From Blastococcus sp. CT_GayMR19 (GTDB lineage: Bacteria; Actinomycetota; Actinomycetes; Mycobacteriales; Geodermatophilaceae), in NCBI RefSeq assembly GCF_004570385.1, contig NZ_SPQL01000010.1, positions 62,001 through 126,000 on the forward strand: a DNA stretch of 64,000 nt. Direction: 5' to 3'. Below the pieces are notes generated by a model. It saw only the letters and a program-made list of their open reading frames with translations. It had not been told where the DNA came from and did no database searches. The position numbers and the translations under genes are program-made. Numbering within the stretch: the stretch's first letter is position 1; every line of letters begins with the position of its first letter. Below are positions 20,263 through 29,115 of the stretch, in pieces.

Positions 20263-21213
20263 TCACCTCGACCCCGCCGGGTCCTGATCCCGGGCAGCGG
20301 CGAGGAGGTCGAGGAGCGGTGCGCCCTCGTGCCTCTTCAGCCGGCCGGCGGCAAGGGCACGTTCCGTGGTCCGCTCCGCCATCGCCACGTAGGCGGCGAC
20401 CGCCTGGGGCGCGCGGTCGGTGAGGGTCTCCAGGTGCTGGCGCACCGTCCCGACGTCCCCCCGGCTGACCGGGCCGGTCAGTCCCCGGTCGCCGCGGCGC
20501 AGGCCGTTGTCGAGGGCCGCGGTCAGGAGCGGCGCGAGCACGCGGCCGGGGTCGCCGATCCCCGCCGCCCGCAGCAGGTCGGCGGCCTCGGCGACCAGGG
20601 TGACCAGGTGGTTCGCGCCGGTGACCAGGGCGGCGTGGTAGAGCCGCCGGTCGTCCTCGGCCACGAAGAAGGGCTCGCCGCCCATCTCGAGGACCAGCGT
20701 CTCGGCGACCGGCCGGTGCTCGTCCCGGCTGGTCACCCCGAACGGTGCGCCGAACAGGCGATCGGCGTCCTCGGGGGCGCCGGAGAAGGTCATCGCCGGA
20801 TGCAGTGCGAGCGGCAGGACGCCGGCCCGCTCGGCGGGCGCGAGGACGGCGAGGCCGTGCGCGCCGGAGGTGTGGAAGGTGAGCTGCCCCGCCCGCCAGA
20901 CGCCGGTCTCGGCGAGGCCGGCGACCAGTCCGGACAGGGTGTCGTCGGGAACGGCGAGCACGACCAGGTCGGCGGCGGCGACCACCTCGTCGGCGGGAAG
21001 CAGCGGAACGCCGGGCAGCAGGCGCGCGGCGCGCTCGGCGGAGGCGGCGGAGAGGCCCGACGCGGCGACCACGTCGTGACCCGCGGCGGCGAGGGCGGCG
21101 CCCAGGACGGCGCCGACACGGCCGGCGCCGATGATGCCCACGCGGAGGCGGGCGGGCGCGGCGGAAGCAGGGGCCAGTCCGGCAGCGCGGACGGGCCTGC
21201 GGGGAGCAGGCAT
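20263..21213 (-). CDS. Rossmann-like / DUF2520 domain oxidoreductase
   Basis: 316 residues with an N-terminal NAD(P)-type Rossmann fold ([14 protein letters not shown], about 25-38) and a C-terminal helical DUF2520 domain ([22 protein letters not shown]). It is the first gene of the pan operon here and in mycobacteria (Rv3603c), where such proteins have been suspected of ketopantoate-reductase-like or related roles; no activity can be assigned from sequence. Start: ATG 21213 with GAGAGGTG 5-7 nt upstream. The longer open frame to 21402 has no family resemblance. Confidence 0.85.
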   Translation of the reverse strand: MPAPRRPVRAAGLAPASAAPARLRVGIIGAGRVGAVLGAALAAAGHDVVAASGLSAASAERAARLLPGVPLLPADEVVAAADLVVLAVPDDTLSGLVAGLAETGVWRAGQLTFHTSGAHGLAVLAPAERAGVLPLALHPAMTFSGAPEDADRLFGAPFGVTSRDEHRPVAETLVLEMGGEPFFVAEDDRRLYHAALVTGANHLVTLVAEAADLLRAAGIGDPGRVLAPLLTAALDNGLRRGDRGLTGPVSRGDVGTVRQHLETLTDRAPQAVAAYVAMAERTTERALAAGRLKRHEGAPLLDLLAAARDQDPAGSR

Positions 21214-21511
21214 CGATGCACCTCTCGTTCCAGTCCCGATCGGGTACCGGACGTCGGTCGCGGTCCACATCGTCGTGGGCCGCAGGGATGGCGCTGTGTC
21301 GCGGTGGTGCGGGTCCTGCCTGGCGTCGTCCCGCTGCAACCGGCTGTGTCGCGCGCGTTGATCGCCGATGGCGAGTGTGGAACCCCGATTCGCCCTCCGC
21401 AACGTCTGCCGGGTGTGGGGTGGCTCACCCGGGGCGGGCGGAGCCCTGACCAGGGCACGTGCGGGGCCGCTCTACCGTGACCGTCGACGACCGGGACGGC
21501 GAGGAGGCAGC

Positions 21512-22261
21512 GTGGGGACGATGGAGGGACGCACCGCCCTGGTGACCGGCGGCAGCCGGGGCATCGGGCTCGGGATCGCGCGGAGCCTGGTGGACCGCGG
21601 CGCCCGTGTGGTCCTCACCGCGCGCAAGGCCGATGCCCTCGCCGAGGCAGTCGACGGACTGGGCGGACCCGACGTGGCGGTCGCCGTTCCCGGGCATGCC
21701 GGCGACGCCGGCCACCGGGCGACCGCCGTCCGGACGGCGATCGACACCTTCGGCAGCCTGGACATGCTCGTCGGCAACGTCGGCGTCAACCCCGTCTACG
21801 GGCCGCTGACCGAGCTGGATCTGGACGCCTTCCGCAAGATCCTCGACACCAACGTCGTGTCCTCGCTGGGCCTGGTCCAGGAGGCGTGGCGGGCCTGGAT
21901 GGCCGAGCACGGCGGCTCGGTGCTCTTCGTCGCGTCGGTCGCGGGGCTGCGATCGTCGGAGAACATCGGCGCGTACGGCGTCAGCAAGGCTGCGGTCATC
22001 AACCTGACCACGCAGCTGGCCGTGGAGCTGGGCCCCGCGGTGCGGGTCAACGCGGTCGCTCCGGCGGTCGTCAAGACCCGCTTCGCCGGGGCGCTCTACG
22101 AGGGCCGCGAGGCGGAGGTCGCCGCGGGCTACCCGGCCGGCCGGCTCGGGGAGCCCCGGGACGTCGGGGAGGCGGCGGCGTACCTGCTCGGCGACGGCGC
22201 CGGCTGGGTCACCGGGCAGACGCTGGTGCTCGACGGCGGCCGGCTCTCGGTCGGGCGCTAG
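21512..22261 (+). CDS. Short-chain dehydrogenase/reductase (SDR)
   Basis: A classical SDR of 249 residues. TGGSRGIG (12-19) binds the cofactor, NVGVN is the NNAG counterpart, and the Ser-Tyr-Lys set is in VASVAGLRSS then YGVSK. The C-terminal LLGDGAGWVTGQTLVLDGG is typical of 3-oxoacyl-ACP reductase-like members. GAGGAGG lies 4 nt before GTG 21512; an ATG three codons later is possible. Divergent from DUF2520 across 298 bp in which I see no other feature. The substrate is unknown. Confidence 0.88.
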   Translation: MGTMEGRTALVTGGSRGIGLGIARSLVDRGARVVLTARKADALAEAVDGLGGPDVAVAVPGHAGDAGHRATAVRTAIDTFGSLDMLVGNVGVNPVYGPLTELDLDAFRKILDTNVVSSLGLVQEAWRAWMAEHGGSVLFVASVAGLRSSENIGAYGVSKAAVINLTTQLAVELGPAVRVNAVAPAVVKTRFAGALYEGREAEVAAGYPAGRLGEPRDVGEAAAYLLGDGAGWVTGQTLVLDGGRLSVGR

Positions 22262-22264
22262 CGC

Positions 22265-23884
22265 TCAGCTCTGGCCGAGCACCCGGGCGAGCACGTCGTC
22301 GGGCTCGTCCTCGTCGCGGTAGCGGCGCCGACGACGACCGCCGGAGCTCGGCGTGACGCCGTTCTCCGCCAGGATCTCGGCCAGCCGGTTGCCCTCCCCC
22401 GACCCCGGGGCGGTGGCGGGTTCCTGGTCGCGCACCGCGACGCGGTAGCCACCGCGGTCGTCGATCCGGACGGACGGCGGCCCCGGCGCGACGGCCGGAC
22501 GGTACGCCGTCCGCGGCTCGGCGGGGACTTCGGCCACCGGGAGCACGTCGTCGGCCCGCCGCCGCAGCGGGGGCACCTCCGGGCGGGACGGCGTCGGCGC
22601 CGGACCGTCGAGGAGCGACCGGGCGGCCAGCCAGTCGAGCGGGGACGGCGGGGCCACCGGTGGCGGAACCGGTGGGAGCTCGGCGCGGGAGCGCCGTCCC
22701 TCCTGGACCGCGGGAACGGGCGGCGACGCCGGGCCGGGGGCTTGCCACATCGGCGGCGACGGCGACGCGGGCGGGGGTGGAGTCGCGGGAGGTGCCGCCA
22801 CGGGAGCCGGCGGACGGGCGATCGACGCCGGCGCGATCGCCGACATCGTCGTCGGCGGCGGGCCGGTGGGCTCGTCCGCGACGTGCGCCTCCGGGAGGAA
22901 TCCGGCCTCGGTCGACGGTGCGGCCGGCCAGACGCTGGTCCCGGCGGCGGGCGACCACTCGCCGGTGGCCGGGGTGTGCCGCGTCGGGAGCGGAGCGTCC
23001 CAGGGCCGGGGCTCGACGGCGGACACCTGCCAGGACGTGCGGCCGTCCGCGGAACCAGGGACCGGCGGCCGGCTACCGGACCGCTCGACCCGGACCTGCT
23101 CGAAGTGCTGCGTCTCGCGTGGCTCGTCCAACCGGATCGCCGGCCAGCCGCCGGTGAGCTCCCGCGGGGGGACGTCGTCGGCCCAGCCGCTGCCGTCGAG
23201 GGCGCGACCCTGTCCGCTGTCCGTCCGCCCCGGCTCCGCGGGCAGCCGGCTGGCCTGGGTGCGCATGACGATCCGTTCGACGAGCATCTCGCTCGACAAC
23301 TGCTCGGTGAGCTCCGCGCGGAGCCTGCCCATGTCCGCGCGCAGGTCGCCCAGCTGGCCGAGCTCCTGCCGCAGGGACATCAGCGCGGCGACGTCGTCCC
23401 GGAGAGCCGCGACGCGGGCCACGTCGTCACGCAGGCCGGAGAGCGCGGCGAGATCACCGCGCAGCTCGGACACCCGTGCCACCTCGTCGCGCAGGCTCGA
23501 CAGCTCGGCGATGTCACCGCGCAGCGCGTCGAGCTCGTACCGCATCGATTCCTCGGCCTCGCGGCGCAGTTCGTGCTCGAGCTCGAGCTCGTACTCGCGC
23601 CGGGCGGCCACCTCCCGGTCCAGCTCGGCCTCGTACGCCCGGCGCAGCTCCGCCTCGCGGGCCGAGGCGGCCACCCGGTCGGTGTCGCGCCGGCCGGCGG
23701 CGAAGGTCGCCAGGACGAACGCCCAGGCCACGGCCACGACGGCCACCCGCAGGTACTGGGGGTTGTCGGTGAGGAAGACGGCGAGGGTCGCCACGGCCGC
23801 GAGGGCGAAGCCCCCGGCGACGATCAGGGTGCGCGAGCGAGGGGCGCCGACGCGAGGGGCGATGTCGTCCTCGCGCGGGGGCAT
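22265..23884 (-). CDS. DUF6779-type membrane and coiled-coil protein (Rv3604c-like)
   Basis: A 539-residue protein. Two transmembrane helices lie near the N-terminus (about 19-39 and 45-65). A long charged coiled coil follows (about 70-195) with heptad-like repeats SLRDEVARV/ALRDDVA/DLRADMG. A low-complexity Pro/Ala-rich region spans about 230-460, and a basic-acidic tail ends RRRRYRDEDEPDDVLARVLGQ. The tail and the overall plan match the conserved Rv3604c-type protein found next to the pan/fol genes. It may be a cell-envelope scaffold, but no function is known. It ends 3 bp from the convergent SDR stop. Confidence 0.75.
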   Translation of the reverse strand: MPPREDDIAPRVGAPRSRTLIVAGGFALAAVATLAVFLTDNPQYLRVAVVAVAWAFVLATFAAGRRDTDRVAASAREAELRRAYEAELDREVAARREYELELEHELRREAEESMRYELDALRGDIAELSSLRDEVARVSELRGDLAALSGLRDDVARVAALRDDVAALMSLRQELGQLGDLRADMGRLRAELTEQLSSEMLVERIVMRTQASRLPAEPGRTDSGQGRALDGSGWADDVPPRELTGGWPAIRLDEPRETQHFEQVRVERSGSRPPVPGSADGRTSWQVSAVEPRPWDAPLPTRHTPATGEWSPAAGTSVWPAAPSTEAGFLPEAHVADEPTGPPPTTMSAIAPASIARPPAPVAAPPATPPPPASPSPPMWQAPGPASPPVPAVQEGRRSRAELPPVPPPVAPPSPLDWLAARSLLDGPAPTPSRPEVPPLRRRADDVLPVAEVPAEPRTAYRPAVAPGPPSVRIDDRGGYRVAVRDQEPATAPGSGEGNRLAEILAENGVTPSSGGRRRRRYRDEDEPDDVLARVLGQS

Positions 23885-23974
23885 GACACCCAGCGTAGCG
23901 GCGTCAGGGGCTCACGCACGGTCAGGAAGGGCGTTGCGGCACGGCCGTCGTGCGCCGGCTGCCACAGTGGTGCC

Positions 23975-24580
23975 ATGTCGCTCACCCTGCTCGACTGGCG
24001 CCGGCGGACGAGTGCCCTCTTCGCCGCGGCTCGGGCCGCCGCCGACCCCGAGGCGGGCTGGCGGACCTGGCGGGACGGCCGGGACGAGCTCTTCGCGACC
24101 CATCCCGACTCACCGCTGGACGACGCGGCCCGCGCGGCGTTCGCGGGGCTCCCGTTCGCGGACTACGACCCGGCCCTCCGCTTCGAGCCGGCGCTCGGAC
24201 CAGCCGCCCCGCAGCGGCTGGAACTGCCGACGGCGGCCGACGGCGTCGTCCCGCTGGACCGGATCGGGACCGTCTCCCTCGGAGAGCTGGGCGACATCGA
24301 CGTCTGGTGGCTGGGCGGCTACGGGGGCGGGGTCTTCCTGCCGCTGCGCGACGGCACCGCCGGTGCGACGACGTACGGGGGCGGGCGATACCTGCTGGAC
24401 ACGGTCAAGGGCGCCGACCTCGGCGGGGACGGCGAGCGGCTGGTGGTCGACCTCAACTTCGCCTACCACCCGTCGTGCACCTACGACCCGCGCTGGTCGT
24501 GCCCGCTGGCCCCGGAGGGCAACCGGCTCACCGCCCCGGTCCCCGCCGGCGAGCAGCTCCCGGCCGGCGGCTGGTACTGA
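23975..24580 (+). CDS. DUF1684 family protein
   Basis: 201 residues, no signal or membrane segment. The N-terminal WRRRTSALFAAARA and GWRTWRDGRDELFATHPDSPL block and the C-terminal NFAYHPSCTYDPRWSCPLAPEGNRL block are the hallmarks of DUF1684; the latter contains the conserved Tyr-Pro-Cys and Cys-Pro-Leu-Pro/Ala-Asn pattern. Biochemical role unknown. It converges with the osmoprotectant-binding protein gene, with a hairpin between them. Confidence 0.85.
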   Translation: MSLTLLDWRRRTSALFAAARAAADPEAGWRTWRDGRDELFATHPDSPLDDAARAAFAGLPFADYDPALRFEPALGPAAPQRLELPTAADGVVPLDRIGTVSLGELGDIDVWWLGGYGGGVFLPLRDGTAGATTYGGGRYLLDTVKGADLGGDGERLVVDLNFAYHPSCTYDPRWSCPLAPEGNRLTAPVPAGEQLPAGGWY

Positions 24581-24584
24581 GCGG

Positions 24585-24615
24585 GGGCCACCCCTCCCAG
24601 GGGGAAGGGCGGCCC
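24585..24615. terminator. Bidirectional hairpin between DUF1684 and binding-protein genes
   Basis: GGGCC-a-CCC-c-TCCC pairs with GGGA-a-GGG-c-GGCCC around an AGG loop, two mismatches, between convergent stops. Confidence 0.55.
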
Positions 24616-24622
24616 TGCCGAC

Positions 24623-25621
24623 TCAGTTCTGGGCGAGCGCGGCGTCGGAGCTGAAGACCAGCCCGATCGAGACCTCGCCCTGCTGGATCGCCGCCTTGGT
24701 CAGCGGACCGCCGGCATCCAGCTCACGGAAGCTCTCGAACTCCATGCCGTAGGCCTCCTCGAGACCGAGCTGGCAGAACGGCCGCGTCGGGCACTCCGGC
24801 GGTCCGCCCAGGACCAGCGAACCGTCGCCGCAGGCCTCGGCCAGCTCCGACAGCGTGGCCACGCCCAGCTCGTCGGCGAACGCCTGGGTGACGGCGAACG
24901 CGTTCTGGTCCGCCGCTTCCGACGGCTCGCCGAACGCCAGGCCCGCCGCCGTGGCCAGTGGCTCGAGGGCCGCGAGGGTCTCGTCGACGTCCCCGCTGGC
25001 GACCGGGTTCGCGTCGTCGGCCTCGATGAACTCGGTGACCGTGGCGAGGTACTCGGGGACGACCTGGATCTGCTGGCCGGCCTTCAGCGCCTCCAGGTAC
25101 AGGTTCCGGCTGCCGGCCTCGGTGACGGTGGCGGTGAATCCGGCGGCGTTGAGCACGCCGGCGTAGATGTTGGCCAGGATCACGTTCTCGCTGAAGTCGG
25201 CCGCGCCCACGACGATCGGGCCGCTGCCCTGCTCGAGGCCCTCGGTGACCCCGTTCTCCTCGACCCACGCCGCGGCGACGTCCTCGGCGCTCTGCCGCTC
25301 CAGGTCGACGGCGGCGTTGAGTCCGATCAGCTCCTCGGTGGTGAGTGCTGCCGAGACGGCGTTCAGCGCGGGCAGGAGGGCCGGCTGGGCCTCCGCGGTG
25401 GCGGCGTGGACGGCCGGGATGATGTTGTCGGCGTTCTGCAGGCCCTGGTCGTCCTCGAGGACGACGAGCTGCTCACCCTCGACCGGTGCGCACGCCGCAC
25501 CCGACGCGGCGGCGTCGGTCTCCTCGCCGCCGCCGGTGCCCGAGGAGCCGGACTCCCCGCAGGCCGTGGTCACGGCGAGCGCCAGGACGAGTGGTGCGAT
25601 GAACCGGATGCGTGCGCGCAT
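24623..25621 (-). CDS. Osmoprotectant ABC transporter binding lipoprotein, apparently circularly permuted
   Basis: A 332-residue lipoprotein (lipobox near LAVTTAC, Cys21). The OpuAC/QAT fold is recognisable but in unusual order. Residues about 52-125 (LVVLEDDQGLQNADNIIPAV, then LTTEELIGLNAAVD and AEDVAAAWVEE) are what normally closes such proteins. Residues about 136-332 begin with the normal N-terminal strand (IVVGAADFSENVILANIYAGVL), continue VVPEYLATVTEF and LGGPPECPTRP, and stop at VSIGLVFSSDAALAQN, exactly before the displaced segment. Binding of a quaternary amine such as glycine betaine is inferred from family and neighbours. Start ATG 25621 after an AAGG-type site; a 151-bp gap separates it from the permease genes. 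Confidence 0.85.
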   Translation of the reverse strand: MRARIRFIAPLVLALAVTTACGESGSSGTGGGEETDAAASGAACAPVEGEQLVVLEDDQGLQNADNIIPAVHAATAEAQPALLPALNAVSAALTTEELIGLNAAVDLERQSAEDVAAAWVEENGVTEGLEQGSGPIVVGAADFSENVILANIYAGVLNAAGFTATVTEAGSRNLYLEALKAGQQIQVVPEYLATVTEFIEADDANPVASGDVDETLAALEPLATAAGLAFGEPSEAADQNAFAVTQAFADELGVATLSELAEACGDGSLVLGGPPECPTRPFCQLGLEEAYGMEFESFRELDAGGPLTKAAIQQGEVSIGLVFSSDAALAQN

Positions 25622-25772
25622 GTCTGGACGCCCCGCCTTCTGTGTCCCGTGGTGGCCCCGGGCCACCACGCGTGTCTGGCGGGAGGATTCCCGCGTCGGT
25701 CATGGAACCCCCTCCGTTGCACGCAATGCAATGCGGGGGGCGTCCGTTACCGATTCGTAAGCACCGCGCCGG

Positions 25773-26507
25773 TCACAGCGGCACCCCGCTGGCCGTGGGC
25801 TCGGCGCTCGCGGCGAGGACGGGCCGTTTCGCCGACGTCCACGGGAAGCGCTTCGGACCCGGGGTCGCCACCCACGACAGCAGCACCAGCAGCAGTTCCG
25901 TGAGCACCGCGAGGACGGCGATCAGGAGTGCCCCGGCGATGATCAGCCCGTAGTCCTGCTGGCCGAAGCCGAGCCGGACCAGCCGGCCGAGGCCTCCCCC
26001 ACCGACCAGCGCCGCGAGACTGGCCGTGGCCACGACCTGGACCGTCGCCGTGCGCAGCCCGGTCATGATCAGCGGGAGGGCCAGCGGCAGATCGACCCGG
26101 CGGGTGACCTCGCCGCTGCTCATCCCCATCCCCCGGGCGGCCTCGCGCACGTCGGCGTCGACGCCACGAACCCCGACATAGGTGTTGGCGAGGATCGGCG
26201 GGATCGCGAAGACCGCCAGGGCGATCGTGGTGGCCCGGTTGCCGAAGCCGATCGGGCTGACGGCGAACAGCGTGAGCAGCGCCAGGGTGGGCACGGCCCG
26301 GCTGACGTTGGAGACCACCACGACCGCCCCGCCGCCGCGACCGGACGTGCCGAGCGCGACGGCGATGGGGAACGCGATGACGAAGGCGGCCAGGACGGCG
26401 ACGGCGGAGATCGTCAGGTGCTCGCCGAGCAGCTCGAGGATCCCGTCGCGGCGGGTCCAGTTGAACGGGTCGTTGAGGTAGACCATCGCCTCGCCGAAGG
26501 CGCTCAC
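25773..26507 (-). CDS. Osmoprotectant ABC transporter permease (OpuB/ProW type)
   Basis: 244 residues, about five or six transmembrane helices. The binding-protein-dependent permease EAA loop is EAARGMGMSSGEVTRRVDLPLALPLIMTGLRTA, followed by the family GGGGLGRLVRLGF. The GTG start at 26507 overlaps the upstream permease stop by 4 bp, so the two form a heteromeric channel pair. The C-terminal 30 residues are a hydrophilic tail not typical of the family. Confidence 0.9.
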   Translation of the reverse strand: MSAFGEAMVYLNDPFNWTRRDGILELLGEHLTISAVAVLAAFVIAFPIAVALGTSGRGGGAVVVVSNVSRAVPTLALLTLFAVSPIGFGNRATTIALAVFAIPPILANTYVGVRGVDADVREAARGMGMSSGEVTRRVDLPLALPLIMTGLRTATVQVVATASLAALVGGGGLGRLVRLGFGQQDYGLIIAGALLIAVLAVLTELLLVLLSWVATPGPKRFPWTSAKRPVLAASAEPTASGVPL

Positions 26508-27220
26508 GGTCGGACCGCCCGCGCCCAGGGCGTGACCAGCCGCTCGGCGCCGGCAAGCAGCACGTCGGCGAGGAGGGCCAGCAGCACGCAGCCGACCGAG
26601 CCGGTGACGATCTCCGCCCGGTAGAAGTTCGCGTTGAACCCGCCGTAGATCAGCTGCCCCAGGCCGCCGTGCCCGACGAGCACGCCCACCGTGACCAGGG
26701 CGACGGTCGAGACGGTGGCGATCCGCAGGCCGGTCATGAAGGCGGGGAGGGCCAGCGGCAGGTCGATCTGCCAGAACAGCCGGACCGGGCCGTAGCCCAT
26801 GCCGCGGGCGGCCTCGCGGACGTCGGCCGGAACCCCCTGCAGCCCGGTGAGGAAGTTGCGCACCAGGATGACCAGCGAGTACGCGACCAGGCCGATGAGC
26901 ACCGTGGTCGCCGACAGCCCGGTGAACGGGAAGATGAAGGCGAACATGGCCAGCGACGGGATCGTGTAGACGATCGTGGACACCGCCAGCACGGGCCCCG
27001 CGACGACGCGGTTGCGCCGGGCCAGCAACGCCAGGGGCAGCGCGATCAGCGCGCCGAGGACCACCGCGCCCAGGGTGAGCCGGATGTGCTCGCCCAGGTA
27101 CCGCAGAATGGTGTCCCAGTTCTCGGTCACGTAGGAAGGATCGATCCAGGGGTTCGGCGCCTCGTCCACCGCGAGCACCGCGCCACCGGCCTCCGCCGCA
27201 GCGCTCACCACCGGGCGCAT
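26504..27220 (-). CDS. Osmoprotectant ABC transporter permease (OpuB/ProW type)
   Basis: 238 residues with the permease core (LTLGAVVLGALIALPLALLA, IPSLAMFAFIFPFTG) and the EAA loop EAARGMGYGPVRLFWQIDLPLALPAFMTGLR, then VGHGGLGQLIYGGF. The first 25 residues are hydrophilic. It is first in a minus-strand permease-permease-binding protein set and is divergent, with only 17 bp between start codons, from the cognate ATPase gene. Confidence 0.9.
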   Translation of the reverse strand: MRPVVSAAAEAGGAVLAVDEAPNPWIDPSYVTENWDTILRYLGEHIRLTLGAVVLGALIALPLALLARRNRVVAGPVLAVSTIVYTIPSLAMFAFIFPFTGLSATTVLIGLVAYSLVILVRNFLTGLQGVPADVREAARGMGYGPVRLFWQIDLPLALPAFMTGLRIATVSTVALVTVGVLVGHGGLGQLIYGGFNANFYRAEIVTGSVGCVLLALLADVLLAGAERLVTPWARAVRP

Positions 27221-27237
27221 CCCAGAAGGGTCACCCC

Positions 27238-28440
27238 GTGGACGCTACTGCGCAGCCTCCCCATCGGCCGGACACGGACGACGGGACCGGTGGTGCGGCC
27301 GCCGAGATCCGGCTGGAGGGGGTCAGCAAGGTCTACGCCGACGGCACCGTGGGCGTCGCCGAACTGGACCTGACCTTCGCCGCCGGCGAACTCACCGTGC
27401 TGGTCGGCCCCTCGGGGTGCGGCAAGACGACCACGATGAAGATGATCAACCGCATCATCGAGCCGACGACCGGGCGCATCCTGCTCGACGGCGTGGACGT
27501 CACCCGCGCCGATCCCGACAAGCTCCGGCGCCGGATCGGCTACGTCATTCAGAGCGTCGGGCTCTTTCCGCACCAGAGCGTGCGGACCAACGTGGGCACC
27601 GTCCCGCGGCTCCTCGGCTGGGACAGGACGAGGATCCGCGACCGCGTCGACGAGCTGCTCGGCATCGTCGGCCTCGACCCCGCCGTCCACGGCGACCGGT
27701 ACCCCGCCCAGCTCTCCGGCGGTCAGCGCCAGCGTGCCGGGGTGGCGCGGGCGCTGGCCGCCGATCCTCCGGTCCTGCTGATGGACGAGCCGTTCTCCGC
27801 CGTCGACCCGGTCGTGCGCGAGCGGCTCCAGTCGGAGTTCCTGCGGCTGCAGGCGACCGTGCGCAAGACGATCGTCTTCGTCACCCACGACATCGAGGAA
27901 GCGGTGCGCATCGGCGACCGGATCGCCGTCATGAGCAGCGGCGGGAAGGTCGAGCAGTTCGCCACCCCGGCCGAGCTGCTGGGGAAGCCGGCCAACGCCT
28001 TCGTCGCCGACTTCGTGGGCGCCGACCGGGGGCTCAAGCGGCTCGCGGTGACCGGCATCGATCCCGCCGATCTCGAGCGGCCACCGTTCGTCCACGTGGC
28101 CGACGGCCTGGCCGACGCGCGCGCGGCGATGGAACGGGTCGGCGCACGCTGGGCCGTCGTCCTCGACGACTCCGGGAACCTGCACGGCTGGCTCTCCGCC
28201 GAGCGCGCCACCGGCGCGGGCACGGTCGGGTCGGCCGGGCACCGCATGGAGGCCTGGGTGCCGGCCGACGCCACGCTCAAGACGGCGTTCGCGACGATGC
28301 TGCAGCACGAGGCGGGCTGGGTGGCGGTGCTGGACGGCGACCGCTTCCTCGGCGTCCTCACCCCGGAATCCCTGCACGCTGCGCTGCGCCGCTCCGTGGA
28401 GGGGTCGGTCCCGGAGGTCGCGGGCGCAGCCCACGGCTGA
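27238..28440 (+). CDS. Osmoprotectant ABC transporter ATP-binding protein with CBS-like domain
   Basis: 400 residues. The ATPase domain (about 25-265) has Walker A GPSGCGKT (57-64), the Q-loop in YVIQSVGLFPHQ, signature LSGGQRQR, Walker B VLLMDEPFSAVDP and H-loop VTHD. The C-terminal third (about 275-390) looks like a degenerate tandem CBS pair (VHVADGLADARAAMERV, WVPADATLKTAFATMLQHEAGWVAVLDGDRFLGVLT), the ionic-strength sensor of OpuA-type transporters. AGAAGGG lies 7 nt before GTG 27238. Confidence 0.93.
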   Translation: MDATAQPPHRPDTDDGTGGAAAEIRLEGVSKVYADGTVGVAELDLTFAAGELTVLVGPSGCGKTTTMKMINRIIEPTTGRILLDGVDVTRADPDKLRRRIGYVIQSVGLFPHQSVRTNVGTVPRLLGWDRTRIRDRVDELLGIVGLDPAVHGDRYPAQLSGGQRQRAGVARALAADPPVLLMDEPFSAVDPVVRERLQSEFLRLQATVRKTIVFVTHDIEEAVRIGDRIAVMSSGGKVEQFATPAELLGKPANAFVADFVGADRGLKRLAVTGIDPADLERPPFVHVADGLADARAAMERVGARWAVVLDDSGNLHGWLSAERATGAGTVGSAGHRMEAWVPADATLKTAFATMLQHEAGWVAVLDGDRFLGVLTPESLHAALRRSVEGSVPEVAGAAHG

Positions 28441-28462
28441 TACGACCACGTCGTCGTGGACT

Positions 28463-28589
28463 CGGCGCGGGGGCCGGAGGCCTCCCGCCGAGGACATGGG
28501 CAGCGGCTCAGCGGCGCAGGAGACGGCTCGTGGCCGCGGTGCGGTCCGGAGGAACGCAGTGTCACAGCGGTGTCGTCCGGAGGACGACA
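28463..28589. repeat. Dispersed element with GGA-triloop hairpins, copy 1
   Basis: The spacer between two convergent stops holds three hairpins, each closing on a GGA loop. The first is 28463-28490 (CGGCG then GGCC-GGA-GGCC, with a bulge and a G-U pair). The second is an imperfect GCGgTCC-GGA-GGAaCGC near 28550. The third is a perfect TGTCGTCC-GGA-GGACGACA at 28571-28589. Sequence around the first and third is shared with the spacer at 33633-33864. It may also terminate the ATPase gene. Confidence 0.65.
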
Positions 28590-28602
28590 GGATGCAGAGC
28601 CG

Positions 28603-29115
28603 CTACGCGCTGACGCCCTCGGTGGGGTCGCGGTCCTCCGGCGGGACCCGGCAGGCGGACTCCAGCGCGAGCGCCGCGGCCACCAGGCCCAGGGCGCAGG
28701 CGATCCCGATCACCGCGGTTCCCGTGTCGCCGCCGGCCTCCTGCAGCCGGCCGACCGCGGGACCCACGTACGCGAGCACGCCCGCCCAGACCCCCGCGAA
28801 TCCGGCACCGACCCAGGCGCTGGCCTGGGCCAGCACCGCCAGGCGGGCCACGAGCATGGGTTCGAGGGGCCGCACGGACCCGGTCGTCGCCCTGGCCGCG
28901 GTGCCGCGCGACGCCCGGAGCGCCCGGATCGCCGCGAGCCGCGTGCGGACGGTGCGCGCCGACAGGGCTTCGCCGACGGCGAGCACCGCCAAGGGTGCGG
29001 GCAGCCACCAGTCCAGCGGCGGCAGCTCGCCGTAGAAGGCCCGGACGAGGAGCCACGAGGCCACGGCCAGACCGACGGCGAGGACGGCGAGATCACGCCG
29101 GCCGACCGGGTTCAA
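28603..29115 (-). CDS. DUF3180 membrane protein
   Basis: 170 residues, four hydrophobic helices (DLAVLAVGLAVASWLLVRAF, WLPAPLAVLAVGEAL, LAVLAQASAWVGAGFAGVWAG, AVIGIACALGLVAAALALES). Length and pattern match DUF3180, the usual partner after folK in actinobacteria. No ATG or GTG fits; I read a TTG start at 29115, which overlaps the folK stop by 4 bp and has GGGAG 8 nt upstream. Last gene of the ftsH-fol operon. Function unknown. Confidence 0.82.
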   Translation of the reverse strand: MNPVGRRDLAVLAVGLAVASWLLVRAFYGELPPLDWWLPAPLAVLAVGEALSARTVRTRLAAIRALRASRGTAARATTGSVRPLEPMLVARLAVLAQASAWVGAGFAGVWAGVLAYVGPAVGRLQEAGGDTGTAVIGIACALGLVAAALALESACRVPPEDRDPTEGVSA

